Positions 50,498-59,178 of a stretch of 64,000 bases of DNA are shown one piece after another. The stretch's first letter is position 1; each line of letters starts with the position of its first letter. The notes beneath the pieces are model-generated. The model worked only from the letters and a program-made list of their open reading frames with translations, was not told where the DNA came from and did no database searches. The translations under genes were made by a program, and so were the position numbers. Origin of the DNA: Rubrivirga sp. SAORIC476. GTDB taxonomy: Bacteria; Bacteroidota; Rhodothermia; Rhodothermales; Rubricoccaceae. Where the stretch lies: assembly GCF_002283555.1 (NCBI RefSeq), contig NZ_MVOI01000011.1:1-64000 (forward strand), read 5' to 3'.

Positions 50498-52510
50498 ATG
50501 CTCTCCAGACCGATCCTCGCCGCCGCCCTGGCCCTTGGCCTCGCAGCTGGCCCTGCCGCCCAGCGCGTCCTCCCCTACCCCGTGACGCCACCGCCCCAGT
50601 TCGAACGTGCCATCGCCAGCGGCACGCGGACGCTGACCGGTAGCCCCGGCCCCGCTGCCTGGGCCAACCGGGCAGACTACAGCCTCGACGCGCGCCTCGA
50701 CGCTGACACGCAGACGCTCTCGGCGGAGGGCGTCATCACCTACACCAACGAGTCGCCCGACGCACTGGAGGTGCTCGTGCTCAAGCTCCGCCAGAACGTC
50801 CACGCGCCCGGGGTCCCCCGCAACCGCCCCGTCGCCGTCACCGGAGGGCTGACGCTGGAGCGCTTCGTCGTCGACGGCCAGCCGTACGAGGACGTGTCGG
50901 TGGCTGAGACGCCCGGCTCCTACCGCGGCTCGGCCGACGAGGGGACCTACGTCATCCAGGGCACCGTGATGACGGTCGGGCTGACCGAGCCGCTGCGACC
51001 CGGCGACACGGTGTCGCTCGATCTCGCCTGGCGGTTCATCGTGCCACCCGCGACGGGCTCGTTCCGGCAGGGGACTGACGGAGAGGTCTTCTACCTCGGC
51101 TACTGGTACCCCACCGTGGCGGTGTACGACGACGTGTACGGTTGGCACGTCGATCCGTACCTCGGCATGGGCGAGCACTACCTAGAGTTCGGCGACTTCG
51201 AGGTCTCCCTGGATGCCCCCGCGGACATGCTCGTCTACGGTACCGGCGACCTCACGAACGCCGACGAGGTCTACACCGAGGAAACCCGTGCCCGACTGGC
51301 CGACGCCCTCGCTTCCGGTGACATCGTGCACGTGGTGACCGAGGCCGAACGGGGCTCCGCACTCACGCCCAGCACCGATGGCCGACGCGTGTGGCGCTTC
51401 GAGGCACAGGACGTGCGCGACGTGGCGCTCTCGGCCTCTGCCGCGTACGTCTGGGACGCCACGCGGGCGCTGGTCGACCGAGACGAAGACGGCGAGGCCA
51501 CCGACGCGGTGCTCATCAACAGCTTCTACCGGCCCGGCACGGCATCCTGGGAGCGCTCCGCCGAGTTCGCGTCGTTCGCCATCGAGCATCTCTCCGAGAC
51601 CCTCTGGCCCTACCCCTGGCCACACATGACCGCCGTGGAAGGCCTCATCAGCGGCGGGATGGAGTACCCGATGATGACGCTCATCGGCGGCGACCGCACC
51701 GATCCGTCGCTGTTCTCGGTCACCTACCATGAGATCGCCCACATGTGGTTTCCGATGATGGTCGGCTCCAACGAGAAGGCGTTCACGTGGATGGACGAGG
51801 GGCTCACGTCGTACAACACCAACCAGGGAATCGCCGCCTTCTGGGATGGCTCGTCGCCAGACCGCGAGAAGATCGATGCCTGGGCGCGGCTTCGCCAGTC
51901 GCATTACCTGCTTGCCGGCTCTGGCTACGCGATCCCCGCGATGCGTCACAACGACCGATACCCGATTGGAGGCGGCACTCGGCAGGTGGATCCCGTCGGC
52001 GGCGCCGCGCGCGGCGTGGCGTCCTACTCGACGCCCGCCGTCGCCCTGCACGCGCTCCGCGGGATCTACGGCGACGAGGCCTTCCTGGACGCCTACCTGG
52101 AGTATGGGCGTCGCTGGCAGGGGGGCCACCCGTACCCGTACGACCTCTTCAACACCTTCGAGGACCGCCTCGGCGAGGACCTGGACTGGTTCTGGACGCC
52201 GACCTTCTTCACCACCTGGACCGTAGATCACGCGGTCGGCGCGGTGATGCCGTCAGAGGGCCAGCCGACGAGCGTCCAGATTCTGGACCTGGGCCGCGCC
52301 CCCATGCCCGCTCTCGTGCGCGCCACCTACGCCGACGGCACCTCGGCGGACGCTCGTGTCGAGGTCGCCGAGTGGCTCGGCGGCGCCACTGAGGCGGTCC
52401 TCCAGTTCCCCGCTGGCGACCTCGTCCGCGTCGAGATCAACCCGGACGGCTACATCGTCGATGCGGACCCCTCCAACAATCTCTGGACCGCTCCGATGGC
52501 CGACGAATAG
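50498..52510 (+). CDS. M1-family metallopeptidase, exported
   Basis: A 670-residue aminopeptidase-like protein. ATG 50498 gives a signal peptide (LSRPILAAALALGLAAGPAA). The M1 catalytic signature HEIAHMWFPMMVGSNEKAFT followed by WMDEGLTSY lies at about 410-440: HExxH with a Glu 18 residues on binds zinc. GGMEYPMM just upstream replaces the GAMEN substrate motif. Residues 55-250 form the beta-sandwich domain. It cleaves N-terminal residues from peptides, probably in the periplasm. The end of the gene faces the tRNA-Asn terminator. It lies just outside the island, on core chromosome. Confidence 0.9.
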   Translation: MLSRPILAAALALGLAAGPAAQRVLPYPVTPPPQFERAIASGTRTLTGSPGPAAWANRADYSLDARLDADTQTLSAEGVITYTNESPDALEVLVLKLRQNVHAPGVPRNRPVAVTGGLTLERFVVDGQPYEDVSVAETPGSYRGSADEGTYVIQGTVMTVGLTEPLRPGDTVSLDLAWRFIVPPATGSFRQGTDGEVFYLGYWYPTVAVYDDVYGWHVDPYLGMGEHYLEFGDFEVSLDAPADMLVYGTGDLTNADEVYTEETRARLADALASGDIVHVVTEAERGSALTPSTDGRRVWRFEAQDVRDVALSASAAYVWDATRALVDRDEDGEATDAVLINSFYRPGTASWERSAEFASFAIEHLSETLWPYPWPHMTAVEGLISGGMEYPMMTLIGGDRTDPSLFSVTYHEIAHMWFPMMVGSNEKAFTWMDEGLTSYNTNQGIAAFWDGSSPDREKIDAWARLRQSHYLLAGSGYAIPAMRHNDRYPIGGGTRQVDPVGGAARGVASYSTPAVALHALRGIYGDEAFLDAYLEYGRRWQGGHPYPYDLFNTFEDRLGEDLDWFWTPTFFTTWTVDHAVGAVMPSEGQPTSVQILDLGRAPMPALVRATYADGTSADARVEVAEWLGGATEAVLQFPAGDLVRVEINPDGYIVDADPSNNLWTAPMADE

Positions 52511-52535
52511 GCCCAGGGTCTGCAGCAAACGAAAA

Positions 52536-52564
52536 AACGCCCTCTCCAACTCGGAGAGGGCGTT
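52536..52564 (-). terminator. Terminator of tRNA-Asn
   Basis: AACGCCCTCTCC pairs with GGAGAGGGCGTT around AACTC. On the reverse strand it continues into a T-run (A-run at 52532..52537 on the + strand). It also faces the end of the peptidase gene. Confidence 0.88.
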
Positions 52565-52569
52565 CTGTG

Positions 52570-52641
52570 CGGGCCCGGTAGGATTTGAACCTACGACCGT
52601 CCGGTTAACAGCCGGATGCTCTACCACTGAGCTACGGACCC
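52570..52641 (-). tRNA. tRNA-Asn (GTT anticodon)
   Basis: A 72-nt reverse-strand tRNA. The acceptor GGGTCCG pairs with CGGGCCC, the D-arm is GCTCAGTGGTAGAGC, the anticodon loop CTGTTAA (GTT) and the T-loop TTCAAAT. No CCA is encoded. Confidence 0.95.
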
Positions 52642-52798
52642 GATGCGCTGCCAGCCGCGAGCGACGGAAGCGGAGCGAAGGTAGAGCCGCCGTCGGGCAG
52701 GGGTCAAGGAGACCGGCGGCTGCGGGTACCTCTTCACTCCGCGTTCTCGCCACGCGCGCTTCGGAGTCCATCCGGGCCCGGCGCACCGTCGCGAGGAC

Positions 52799-53338
52799 CT
52801 ATGCGACCAGCTTGTCGAGGTACAGCGTCCGGAGCTTCGACACCTTGGGCGCGATCACCGCCTGGCAGTACGGCTGGGCCGGGTTGCGGGCGAAGTAGTC
52901 CTGGTGGTAGTCCTCGGCCGGGTAGAAGGTCTCCAGCGGCTCGATCTCCGTCACGATGGGGTCCGGGTAGGTGCCCTGCGCGGTGATCTCGGCCTTGACC
53001 GCCTCGGCGACCGCGCGCTGCGCCTCGGACGTGACGTAGATGCCGGACCGATACTGCGTTCCGCGATCGCCGCCCTGGCGGTTGAGGGTGGTCGGGTCGT
53101 GGGTGGTGAAAAAGACCGTCAGCAGGTCGTGGAGCGAGATCACCTCCGGATCGAAGGTGACCTCGACGACCTCCGCGTGGCCCGTACGCCCGGAGCACAC
53201 CTCGCGGTAGGTCGGGTTGACGACGTGGCCGTTGGCGTAGCCGGAGACGACGCTCGTCACGCCGCGGAGCGGCAGCATCACTGCCTCGACGCACCAGAAG
53301 CAGCCGCCGCCGAGAACGATGGAGTCCGTTTGTGCCAT
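52799..53338 (-). CDS. msrA: Peptide methionine-S-sulfoxide reductase MsrA
   Basis: A 179-residue enzyme with the MsrA active-site motif [10 protein letters not shown] (catalytic Cys about residue 14), then [31 protein letters not shown] and QYRSGIYV, all conserved. It reduces methionine S-sulfoxide in proteins back to methionine, using thioredoxin. The C-terminal [10 protein letters not shown] supplies a resolving Cys. Length is typical. ATG 53338 is 133 bases from the divergent amidotransferase. Confidence 0.96.
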   Translation of the reverse strand: MAQTDSIVLGGGCFWCVEAVMLPLRGVTSVVSGYANGHVVNPTYREVCSGRTGHAEVVEVTFDPEVISLHDLLTVFFTTHDPTTLNRQGGDRGTQYRSGIYVTSEAQRAVAEAVKAEITAQGTYPDPIVTEIEPLETFYPAEDYHQDYFARNPAQPYCQAVIAPKVSKLRTLYLDKLVA

Positions 53339-53470
53339 GAGAATCCTGTAGTGTGGATCGGATCAACGACACGGAGCGGACGGGGCTCCGGGCGCGGGCC
53401 GTACTCTGCGGATCTCCGCACGGGACACCCTCCGCGCGCCCGGCGTAGACCCTGCCCTCGCTTCCGACCC

Positions 53471-54229
53471 ATGGCTCCCACCCTCGACTCCGTCCGCGTC
53501 CGCTTGATCCAGATTCGCACCGACCCCGGCGTGCTCGCCGAGGAGCGCCAGAGCTTCGAAGCGCGCTGCGGCCTCTCGGCCGACGGGTTTCAGGTCACGA
53601 ACGCCATCCACGAGCCCCTCTCCCCCGCCCTCCTGGACGGCGTGGATGCGGTCATGATCGGTGGCGCGGGCGCATACTCGGTCACCAAGACCTACGACTG
53701 GACGCAGGCGCTCATCGACGTGTGCCAGGCGTGCGCCGATCGCGAGATGCCGCTCTTCGGGTCGTGCTGGGGGCACCAGTTCATCGCGCGGGCCTTCGGA
53801 GGCGAGGTCATCAACGACCCGGATCGGTCCGAGATGGGGACGCACAGCGTGGACCTGACGGAGGCGGGTCGCGCAGACGCGTTGTTCGGGACGCTGCCCG
53901 TGCGCTTCGATGCACAGATGGGCCACCAGGACCGCGTCGCGCGGCTGCCGGACGGCGCCGTGGAGCTGGCGACCAACGACCGGGCGCCTTACCAGGCGTT
54001 TCGGCTGGGGGACCTGCCCATCTTCGGCACCCAGTTCCACTCGGAGCTCGACGCCGAGACCGAGCGCCAGCGGCTCGTGGCCTACCGGGCCCACTATCCC
54101 GAGATGCAGGACCCGGCGCGCTTCCAGGCCGTGATCGAGGCGCTTCGCCCGTCGCCCGAGGTCGACGGGCTCCTGCAGGCCTTCCTGGAGACGTTCGCCA
54201 CAGAGAACGGGGCCGACCCTGTGGGGTGA
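53471..54229 (+). CDS. Class I glutamine amidotransferase-like protein
   Basis: A 252-residue protein from ATG 53471. The nucleophile elbow is PLFGSCWGHQFIARAFGGEV (Cys about residue 98), and the His/Glu of the triad lie in PIFGTQFHSELDAETERQ (about 183-190). MIGGAGAYSV forms the oxyanion region. Free-standing enzymes of this type take ammonia from glutamine or cleave gamma-glutamyl bonds; the true substrate is unknown. It ends in a repeated GC-rich hairpin element (54202..54262). Confidence 0.9.
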   Translation: MAPTLDSVRVRLIQIRTDPGVLAEERQSFEARCGLSADGFQVTNAIHEPLSPALLDGVDAVMIGGAGAYSVTKTYDWTQALIDVCQACADREMPLFGSCWGHQFIARAFGGEVINDPDRSEMGTHSVDLTEAGRADALFGTLPVRFDAQMGHQDRVARLPDGAVELATNDRAPYQAFRLGDLPIFGTQFHSELDAETERQRLVAYRAHYPEMQDPARFQAVIEALRPSPEVDGLLQAFLETFATENGADPVG

Positions 54230-54262
54230 GCGAACCCGCTCGCCTCGGTGCCGAGATGGGCA
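54202..54262. repeat. Double-hairpin intergenic repeat, copy A
   Basis: ACGGGGCCGACC ... GTGGGGTGAGCG ... CGCCTCGGTGCCGAG resembles the copies at 56530 and 59100. The first half overlaps the last codons of the amidotransferase gene. Confidence 0.6.
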
Positions 54263-54309
54263 GAGTGGACGAGTGCACCGTCTGTTTTGGGACCGTACGC
54301 CATCAACAA

Positions 54310-54338
54310 CGGGACTGACCGTGGGCCGGCCAGTCCCG
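54310..54338. terminator. Hairpin between convergent genes
   Basis: CGGGACTG pairs with CAGTCCCG around a 13-base loop. It lies between the ends of the amidotransferase and exported-protein genes, which converge. There is no T-run. Confidence 0.5.
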
Positions 54339-54353
54339 TGAGGCATAAGAGCG

Positions 54354-56081
54354 TCACTGATCTCCGCTGACGCGATCCAGTTGAGACTGGATCGCCGTCA
54401 ACTGAGACTGAATCTCTGCCAGTTCCCTCGCACGCCGGGCATCGTTGTCCTGGATGGAAGCGGCTCGCTCGACATCGGAGCCCTGGACATCCTCGGCCGA
54501 CGTGTCGCGGCCTTCGGCCCCTGCAAGCGAGTTTGTCGACACCGTGCCATACGCGGTCGGGATGAACAGCAGAGTCAGACTCTGATTCCGGAGTGTCGTT
54601 GTCGCGACCTCGTTGGAAATCCTGCCCATGATGCATACCTCGACAGGACCACCCGTCACCTCGAATAGACCCTGGAACGAAAATGGAAGTCGAGCAACGC
54701 CTTTCAAGATTCCATATTCTATCTTGAAATCCGTACGGAGCGCGGCCGGCGGAGCATCCGAGAAACCACAGTCGGTGGACACGCCCAGTGTTATGATTTG
54801 ACTTTGACCTATGTCCCTGAAGTCAGTTTCGGCATGCAATGACGCAATGGCTAGGACGTAGCCTTCAGACGGCGCCACGATTGTTCGCTTCAGTGAGTCA
54901 TCGAAGTCGTTATCGAGGCTAAAGCTGGTCGTGCGCGTCGCGTATCCGACCCCGGTCTCGGCGAGGGTTTCCGCCGGGCTAATGGCGTCCGCAGGGAGCA
55001 CGACCGCTCCGTCGCCCGAGACGGAATCATTGAACTGTACAGCGCTCTCCCCCTCACCCAGCGTGACGAGACTCCCGAGCCCGCTGTTGTTTCCATCCAC
55101 CGTCAGCGCATTGGTGGAACCAGCGCCTAGGACCTGGAAAAATCCACCGCCGTCGAGATCGGGCGAAAGGGCGGCGTACGTGCCCCCGTCCTTTTCGCGC
55201 AGGAGGAGCGAGCCGCCTCGGCCTCCAAAGTCTTGCACAACGAACGTCGGCACCGTCGACCCGCCTCCTGGCCCAGAGGTCGTGAAAACCTGAAACCCTC
55301 GGAAGGGTGCCGCTGCACTTCCCACGCTAACGCTCTTCCCTTCGAGCACCAGCAAGTCTTCCGCAACGCCCGGGAGCATGAGAAACCCGTCCGCGCCACC
55401 GCCTGTCGCGTCCGTGATCGCGTATGCCCCCGGATGCCGTTCGGGGTTGTTGTTTCCATACACACGGTACTCCCACGTCCGACCGCCCGACACCGACCGC
55501 AGACGGAAGCGCATCAGGTCCTCCGAGATGAACACCGGCGTAATGTCGCGCACGTTGAAGCCTAGGCTCCCCAGCGCGCCCGTGATCTGGAGCGGAGCGC
55601 CACTCGCGACCGTGATGAAGCGGCCATTGTCGTACGAGTTCTGGAGCGAGTTGCCCGGCGCGAACGAGCCCTCCGCCGTGGTCTCCCGGTCGAGGCGCAT
55701 CGGCGCGCTCGCCGGGGCTCCGTCTACTGCCACGGTCAGGTAGTGCGCGTCCCTCGGCACATCAGAGCGCGAACCCAGGACCGTCAAGAAACGCCCCCCT
55801 ACGACGGCCACCTCGTGAGCTTCCTCCCAGGCAGCTGCCGCTCCGGAGAGCGCAGCCTCGGAGGTGGAGTAGCCGCGGAAGACGATCGTTCGCGGACCAT
55901 CGGCCAGGGCGGTGCCCTGCGCGTCGGTCAGAAGGCCCGAATAGGTAAAACGGGTCGGGGCGTCGGCGACAATGGCCTCGGTCGCGCTCAGGTCGCCGGC
56001 GGTTGTGCGGTCTTGCGCAACCGCCACTGGGGTGAAGGTGGCGAACGCGAGCGCGCCGGCGAGCAGGTGTCGAAGAGTCAT
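54354..56081 (-). CDS. Exported tail-fibre-like repeat protein, paralogue 1
   Basis: A 575-residue secreted protein: signal peptide TLRHLLAGALAFATFTPVAV, then TRFTYSGLLTDAQGTALADG (about 40-60), a start pattern found in surface proteins with tail-fibre-like domains. Middle: beta-rich Gly/Ser/Thr segments with DGNNSGLGSLVTLGEGESAV. C-terminus: a short coiled coil (ELAEIQSQLTAIQSQLDRVS). Two paralogues follow at 56617 and 59179 with identical layout. It lacks a T9SS domain of its own; the small protein before it in the operon carries the remnant of one. Probably located at the cell surface or in the extracellular matrix. Confidence 0.8.
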   Translation of the reverse strand: MTLRHLLAGALAFATFTPVAVAQDRTTAGDLSATEAIVADAPTRFTYSGLLTDAQGTALADGPRTIVFRGYSTSEAALSGAAAAWEEAHEVAVVGGRFLTVLGSRSDVPRDAHYLTVAVDGAPASAPMRLDRETTAEGSFAPGNSLQNSYDNGRFITVASGAPLQITGALGSLGFNVRDITPVFISEDLMRFRLRSVSGGRTWEYRVYGNNNPERHPGAYAITDATGGGADGFLMLPGVAEDLLVLEGKSVSVGSAAAPFRGFQVFTTSGPGGGSTVPTFVVQDFGGRGGSLLLREKDGGTYAALSPDLDGGGFFQVLGAGSTNALTVDGNNSGLGSLVTLGEGESAVQFNDSVSGDGAVVLPADAISPAETLAETGVGYATRTTSFSLDNDFDDSLKRTIVAPSEGYVLAIASLHAETDFRDIGQSQIITLGVSTDCGFSDAPPAALRTDFKIEYGILKGVARLPFSFQGLFEVTGGPVEVCIMGRISNEVATTTLRNQSLTLLFIPTAYGTVSTNSLAGAEGRDTSAEDVQGSDVERAASIQDNDARRARELAEIQSQLTAIQSQLDRVSGDQ

Positions 56082-56144
56082 CGTTTCAGGGGAGAGAGTC
56101 CAATGGGCGTCGCCGCGAGCAGACGACGGGTGGGAGAGCGGCCG

Positions 56145-56351
56145 CTAGCGGACGACGGTGAAGCGGGCCGTGCTCACGAAGGCGTCGGCGGTCAGGCGGA
56201 CGTGGTAGAGGCCCAACGCCAGATGCGCCGTGTCCAGCGGAGCCGTGGCGCAGAGATCGGCGGCCGGAACGACGACGTAGGACTGCGCCGCGACGGGGAG
56301 GACGAGGGCGAGTCCCGCCCCGAGCGGGAGCCGCTGCGAGAGCCAGCACAT
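56145..56351 (-). CDS. Shortened T9SS-type protein of module 1 (internal deletion)
   Basis: A 68-residue product from ATG 56351: signal peptide (LSQRLPLGAGLALVLPVAAQ) joined almost directly to the last 30 or so residues of a T9SS sorting domain, LALGLYHVRLTADAFVSTAR then FTVVR. The full-length paralogues at 58376 and 60967 have 183 residues, with about 115 more in the middle. The copy is in frame but lacks everything between signal and sorting end. It is a deletion derivative, possibly non-functional. Confidence 0.75.
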   Translation of the reverse strand: MCWLSQRLPLGAGLALVLPVAAQSYVVVPAADLCATAPLDTAHLALGLYHVRLTADAFVSTARFTVVR

Positions 56352-56529
56352 GAGCGGAGAGGGATGAGCGTGTCCCACGCGAGGGTGGTCGGGCCACACC
56401 ACGGGGTGCAGGAATCGAAGAGGCAGCGCGGTCGGTTCGCCGCCCTGTCCCGTTCGTTCGCAAAAGCGAGACCCTGCGTGTCATCCGCCGGGCACTCTCC
56501 TCCTCCGCTCTGCCCCACCGTCTCCAAAC

Positions 56530-56606
56530 GAATACGGGGCCGACCGCGGCGCGGCCGACCCCGTGGGGTGAGCGAATCCGCCCGCCTCGGTACCGAGGCG
56601 GGGCGG
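56530..56606. repeat. Double-hairpin intergenic repeat, copy B
   Basis: ACGGGGCCGACCGCGG and its complement form one stem (56534..56566), and CCCGCCTCGGTACCGAGGCG (56579 on) a second. It lies ten bases beyond the stop of paralogue 2 and probably acts as its terminator. Confidence 0.75.
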
Positions 56607-56616
56607 GTGAGTGCTG

Positions 56617-58332
56617 CTACCGGCTGTTGCCGTTCTCCAGGAGTGCCTGGATCTCGGCGAGGCGAGCCTCCATCTCCTGCAGTTCGGTGCGCATCCGGGC
56701 CGCGCTGACCTGCTCGGCCTCTGCATGCTCGGCCGCGATGGCTCCCTCGGAAAGACCAGCCACGGGCGCCTCGTCGCGCTCCACGCCCCCTTCGGTGAGG
56801 TTCGACACGACCGAGCCGTAGGCCGTCGGCACGAAGATCAGGCTGATGTTCTGGTCGTCGATCGACGCGGAGCCGCTCGTGACATTGACGTAGGCGCAGA
56901 AGGTGGTCGTTCCCGCAGCAACGTCGAAGACACCCTGCACCGTCGATGGGACGCGGTACGTACCTGTAGCGGCCCCCGTCGGCAGACCGTAGTTGGTCTG
57001 CTGCGTGAGCGGTGCCGTCGGCGAGGCGTCGCAGTCCCGCGTGACCGAGTACTGGATCGTCGAGGTCGAACCGGTCGTGTGGTTCAGGATGAGCTCGCCG
57101 GTCGCGATGGCGAGGACGTAGCCATCCGTCGGCGCCGTGATCGAGCGCGAAATCGTGACCGTCGCGCCGCTCGGCGTCGAAACGGGCGAGCCGGAGGCGT
57201 TGTTTGACACGCCTGCCTCATCGAGAATCTCGGTGTCCTGGATGGCGTTGGTCGGGAGCAAGACCGAGGAGGTACCGGACGCTCCCGTATCAAAAACTGT
57301 CGCCGTCGTGCCACCTGCCATCGTGATGCGCGCGCCCGAGCCCGTGTTGCCATCGACCGTGAACGCGTTGCCGGCGTCGGCGAGGACGCGGAAGTAGCCG
57401 CCTTCACCATCGATGTCCGGCTGGAGCTCGCCGAGAGCGGACCCGTTCTCCTGGTAGAGGCTCAGGCTGGCTCCCTCCCCGAACCAGTCGTAGATGCGAC
57501 CGCTGACGAAGCCATTCGAGGGGTCGGCGGGGTTGGCTGTCGAGTAGACCGACAGGTCGGCCGGGTTCTCGGCCTCACCCACCGACGCCGTGTTGCCCGC
57601 CAGCGACAGCACACCTTCGCTGACGCCCGGCGCCATGACGAGCGCGTCCGAGCCGCCGCCGGTCGCGTCCGCGATCGAGAACGTCCCCTGCGGACGCGAC
57701 CCGCTGGCACCATAGACGCGGTACTCCCAGATCCGGCCCGCGCCACCCGTCGAGGTCAGGCGGAAGCGCGTCAGCCCCGTCGTCGTGAACACCGGCGTGA
57801 TGTCGCGCACGATCAGACCGATCGAGTTGAGCGCCCCGCGGATCTGCATTGCGCTGCCGGTGATGTCGATGATCCGGCCGTTCTCGTACGAGTCCTGTAG
57901 CGTGTTGCCCGGCGCGAACGAGCCCTCCGCCGAGGCGCCGCGGTCGAGGCGCATCGGCGCGCTCGCCACCTCCCCGTCGACCGAGACGGTGAAGTACTCC
58001 ATGTCGGCGGGCACGTCGTCCTGCGAGCCCAGCACGGTCAGGAACCGGCCGCCCACCACGGCCGCGTTGTGGCTCTCCTCCCAGGTCGGCGCGGCGCCTG
58101 CGCGGGCATCCTCGGCCGAGGCGTAGCCCCGGAAGACGAGCGCGCGCGGCCCGTCGGCGAGCGCGGCGCCCTCGGCGTCGGTCAGCACACCGGAGTAGGT
58201 GAACCGCGTCGGGGCGTCGAGCACGGTCTCGGAGGCCGTCAGGCCCTCGGCGGCGGTGCGGTCCTGCGCGGAGGCGGACGGGATCAGGAAGGCGAGCGCG
58301 AGGGCCGCCAGAAGCAGGTGTCGAAGAGTCAT
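56617..58332 (-). CDS. Exported tail-fibre-like repeat protein, paralogue 2
   Basis: A 571-residue secreted protein with the same plan as its neighbours: signal TLRHLLLAALALAFLIPSAS, then TRFTYSGVLTDAEGAALADG, VVGGRFLTVLGSQDD, a long beta-rich middle and a C-terminal helix (ELQEMEARLAEIQALLENG). The first 150 residues are almost identical to those of the copy at 59179, while the later part diverges. This points to recent duplication or gene conversion of the 5' end. It follows a 183-residue T9SS-type protein in the operon. Confidence 0.8.
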   Translation of the reverse strand: MTLRHLLLAALALAFLIPSASAQDRTAAEGLTASETVLDAPTRFTYSGVLTDAEGAALADGPRALVFRGYASAEDARAGAAPTWEESHNAAVVGGRFLTVLGSQDDVPADMEYFTVSVDGEVASAPMRLDRGASAEGSFAPGNTLQDSYENGRIIDITGSAMQIRGALNSIGLIVRDITPVFTTTGLTRFRLTSTGGAGRIWEYRVYGASGSRPQGTFSIADATGGGSDALVMAPGVSEGVLSLAGNTASVGEAENPADLSVYSTANPADPSNGFVSGRIYDWFGEGASLSLYQENGSALGELQPDIDGEGGYFRVLADAGNAFTVDGNTGSGARITMAGGTTATVFDTGASGTSSVLLPTNAIQDTEILDEAGVSNNASGSPVSTPSGATVTISRSITAPTDGYVLAIATGELILNHTTGSTSTIQYSVTRDCDASPTAPLTQQTNYGLPTGAATGTYRVPSTVQGVFDVAAGTTTFCAYVNVTSGSASIDDQNISLIFVPTAYGSVVSNLTEGGVERDEAPVAGLSEGAIAAEHAEAEQVSAARMRTELQEMEARLAEIQALLENGNSR

Positions 58333-58375
58333 CGGTCTAGGAGTGTGGTGTCGAGAAGAGGTCGGGGCGTCGTCT

Positions 58376-58927
58376 TTAGCGGACGACGGTGAAACGGGTC
58401 GCGCCGACGAAGGCGTCGGCGCTCAGCCGCACGTGGTAGACGCCCGGCGCCAGCCGTGCCGCGTCGAGCGGCGCGGTGTGGAAACCGGCCTCGCGCTCGC
58501 CGTCGGCGAGCACGGCCACCTGGCGGCCGAGCGCGTCGTAGACCGCGAGGCGGACCGTCGCGGCGGCGGGCAGCTCGTACGGGATCTGGGCGCGGGTCGC
58601 GAGCGGGTTGGGGTAGACCGACCGGAGCGCGATCTCGGCCGGCAGCGCCGCCGAGAGCGGCGCGGCGGCGGCCGGGGCGACGGGCACCTCGTCGAGCAGC
58701 ACCGAGGCGCCGCGGACGGGCTCGACGGTGGCCCAGATGGCGACGGCGCCGGAGCGGAGGGCCTCGGCGGGCGTGGCGCGCGCGGCGAGGCGGTAGGGCC
58801 CGGAGGCCATCTGTGGGGTGCCGGCGTAGAGGTCGACGGTCGAGAGGACGACGTCGGCCTGCGCCGAGGCGGGGAGGACGAGGGCGAGTCCCGCTACGAG
58901 CGGGAGGAGCTGAGAGAACCAGCGCAT
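58376..58927 (-). CDS. T9SS sorting-domain protein of module 2
   Basis: A 183-residue exported protein. ATG 58927 gives signal peptide RWFSQLLPLVAGLALVLPAS. Residues about 105-183 are a type IX secretion C-terminal sorting domain: SVYPNPLATRAQIPYELPAA, then VYDALGRQVAVL and GVYHVRLSADAF ending in FTVVR. The short N-terminal part is a beta-rich domain. It should cross the outer membrane by T9SS and stay attached to the surface or be released. Nearly identical to the protein at 60967. Confidence 0.88.
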   Translation of the reverse strand: MRWFSQLLPLVAGLALVLPASAQADVVLSTVDLYAGTPQMASGPYRLAARATPAEALRSGAVAIWATVEPVRGASVLLDEVPVAPAAAAPLSAALPAEIALRSVYPNPLATRAQIPYELPAAATVRLAVYDALGRQVAVLADGEREAGFHTAPLDAARLAPGVYHVRLSADAFVGATRFTVVR

Positions 58928-59099
58928 AAGCGGAGAGGGGGGTTGAGCAGCGCACACGCAGTGCCGGAGCAGTCAGGATCCGCTGCGACGAACACGAAGT
59001 GGGGCGGTCGGCGAAGCGGGTCGTCCGACCGTTCCCACCTCTCCGTACGCGAAACCTCAGTTTGACGTGTCACGCGACGGAGCCCGATCCCTTCCTCCC

Positions 59100-59168
59100 A
59101 AAGCGACGGGGCCGACCGCGGCTGCGGCCGACCCCGTCGGGTGGGTCCGCCTCGGGACCGAGGCGGGC
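59100..59168. repeat. Double-hairpin intergenic repeat, copy C
   Basis: ACGGGGCCGACCGCGGCTGC with its complement forms a long stem (59103..59138), followed by CCGCCTCGGGACCGAGGCGG. It is placed ten bases after the stop of paralogue 3, as copy B is after paralogue 2. Confidence 0.75.
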
Positions 59169-59178
59169 GAAGTGGGTA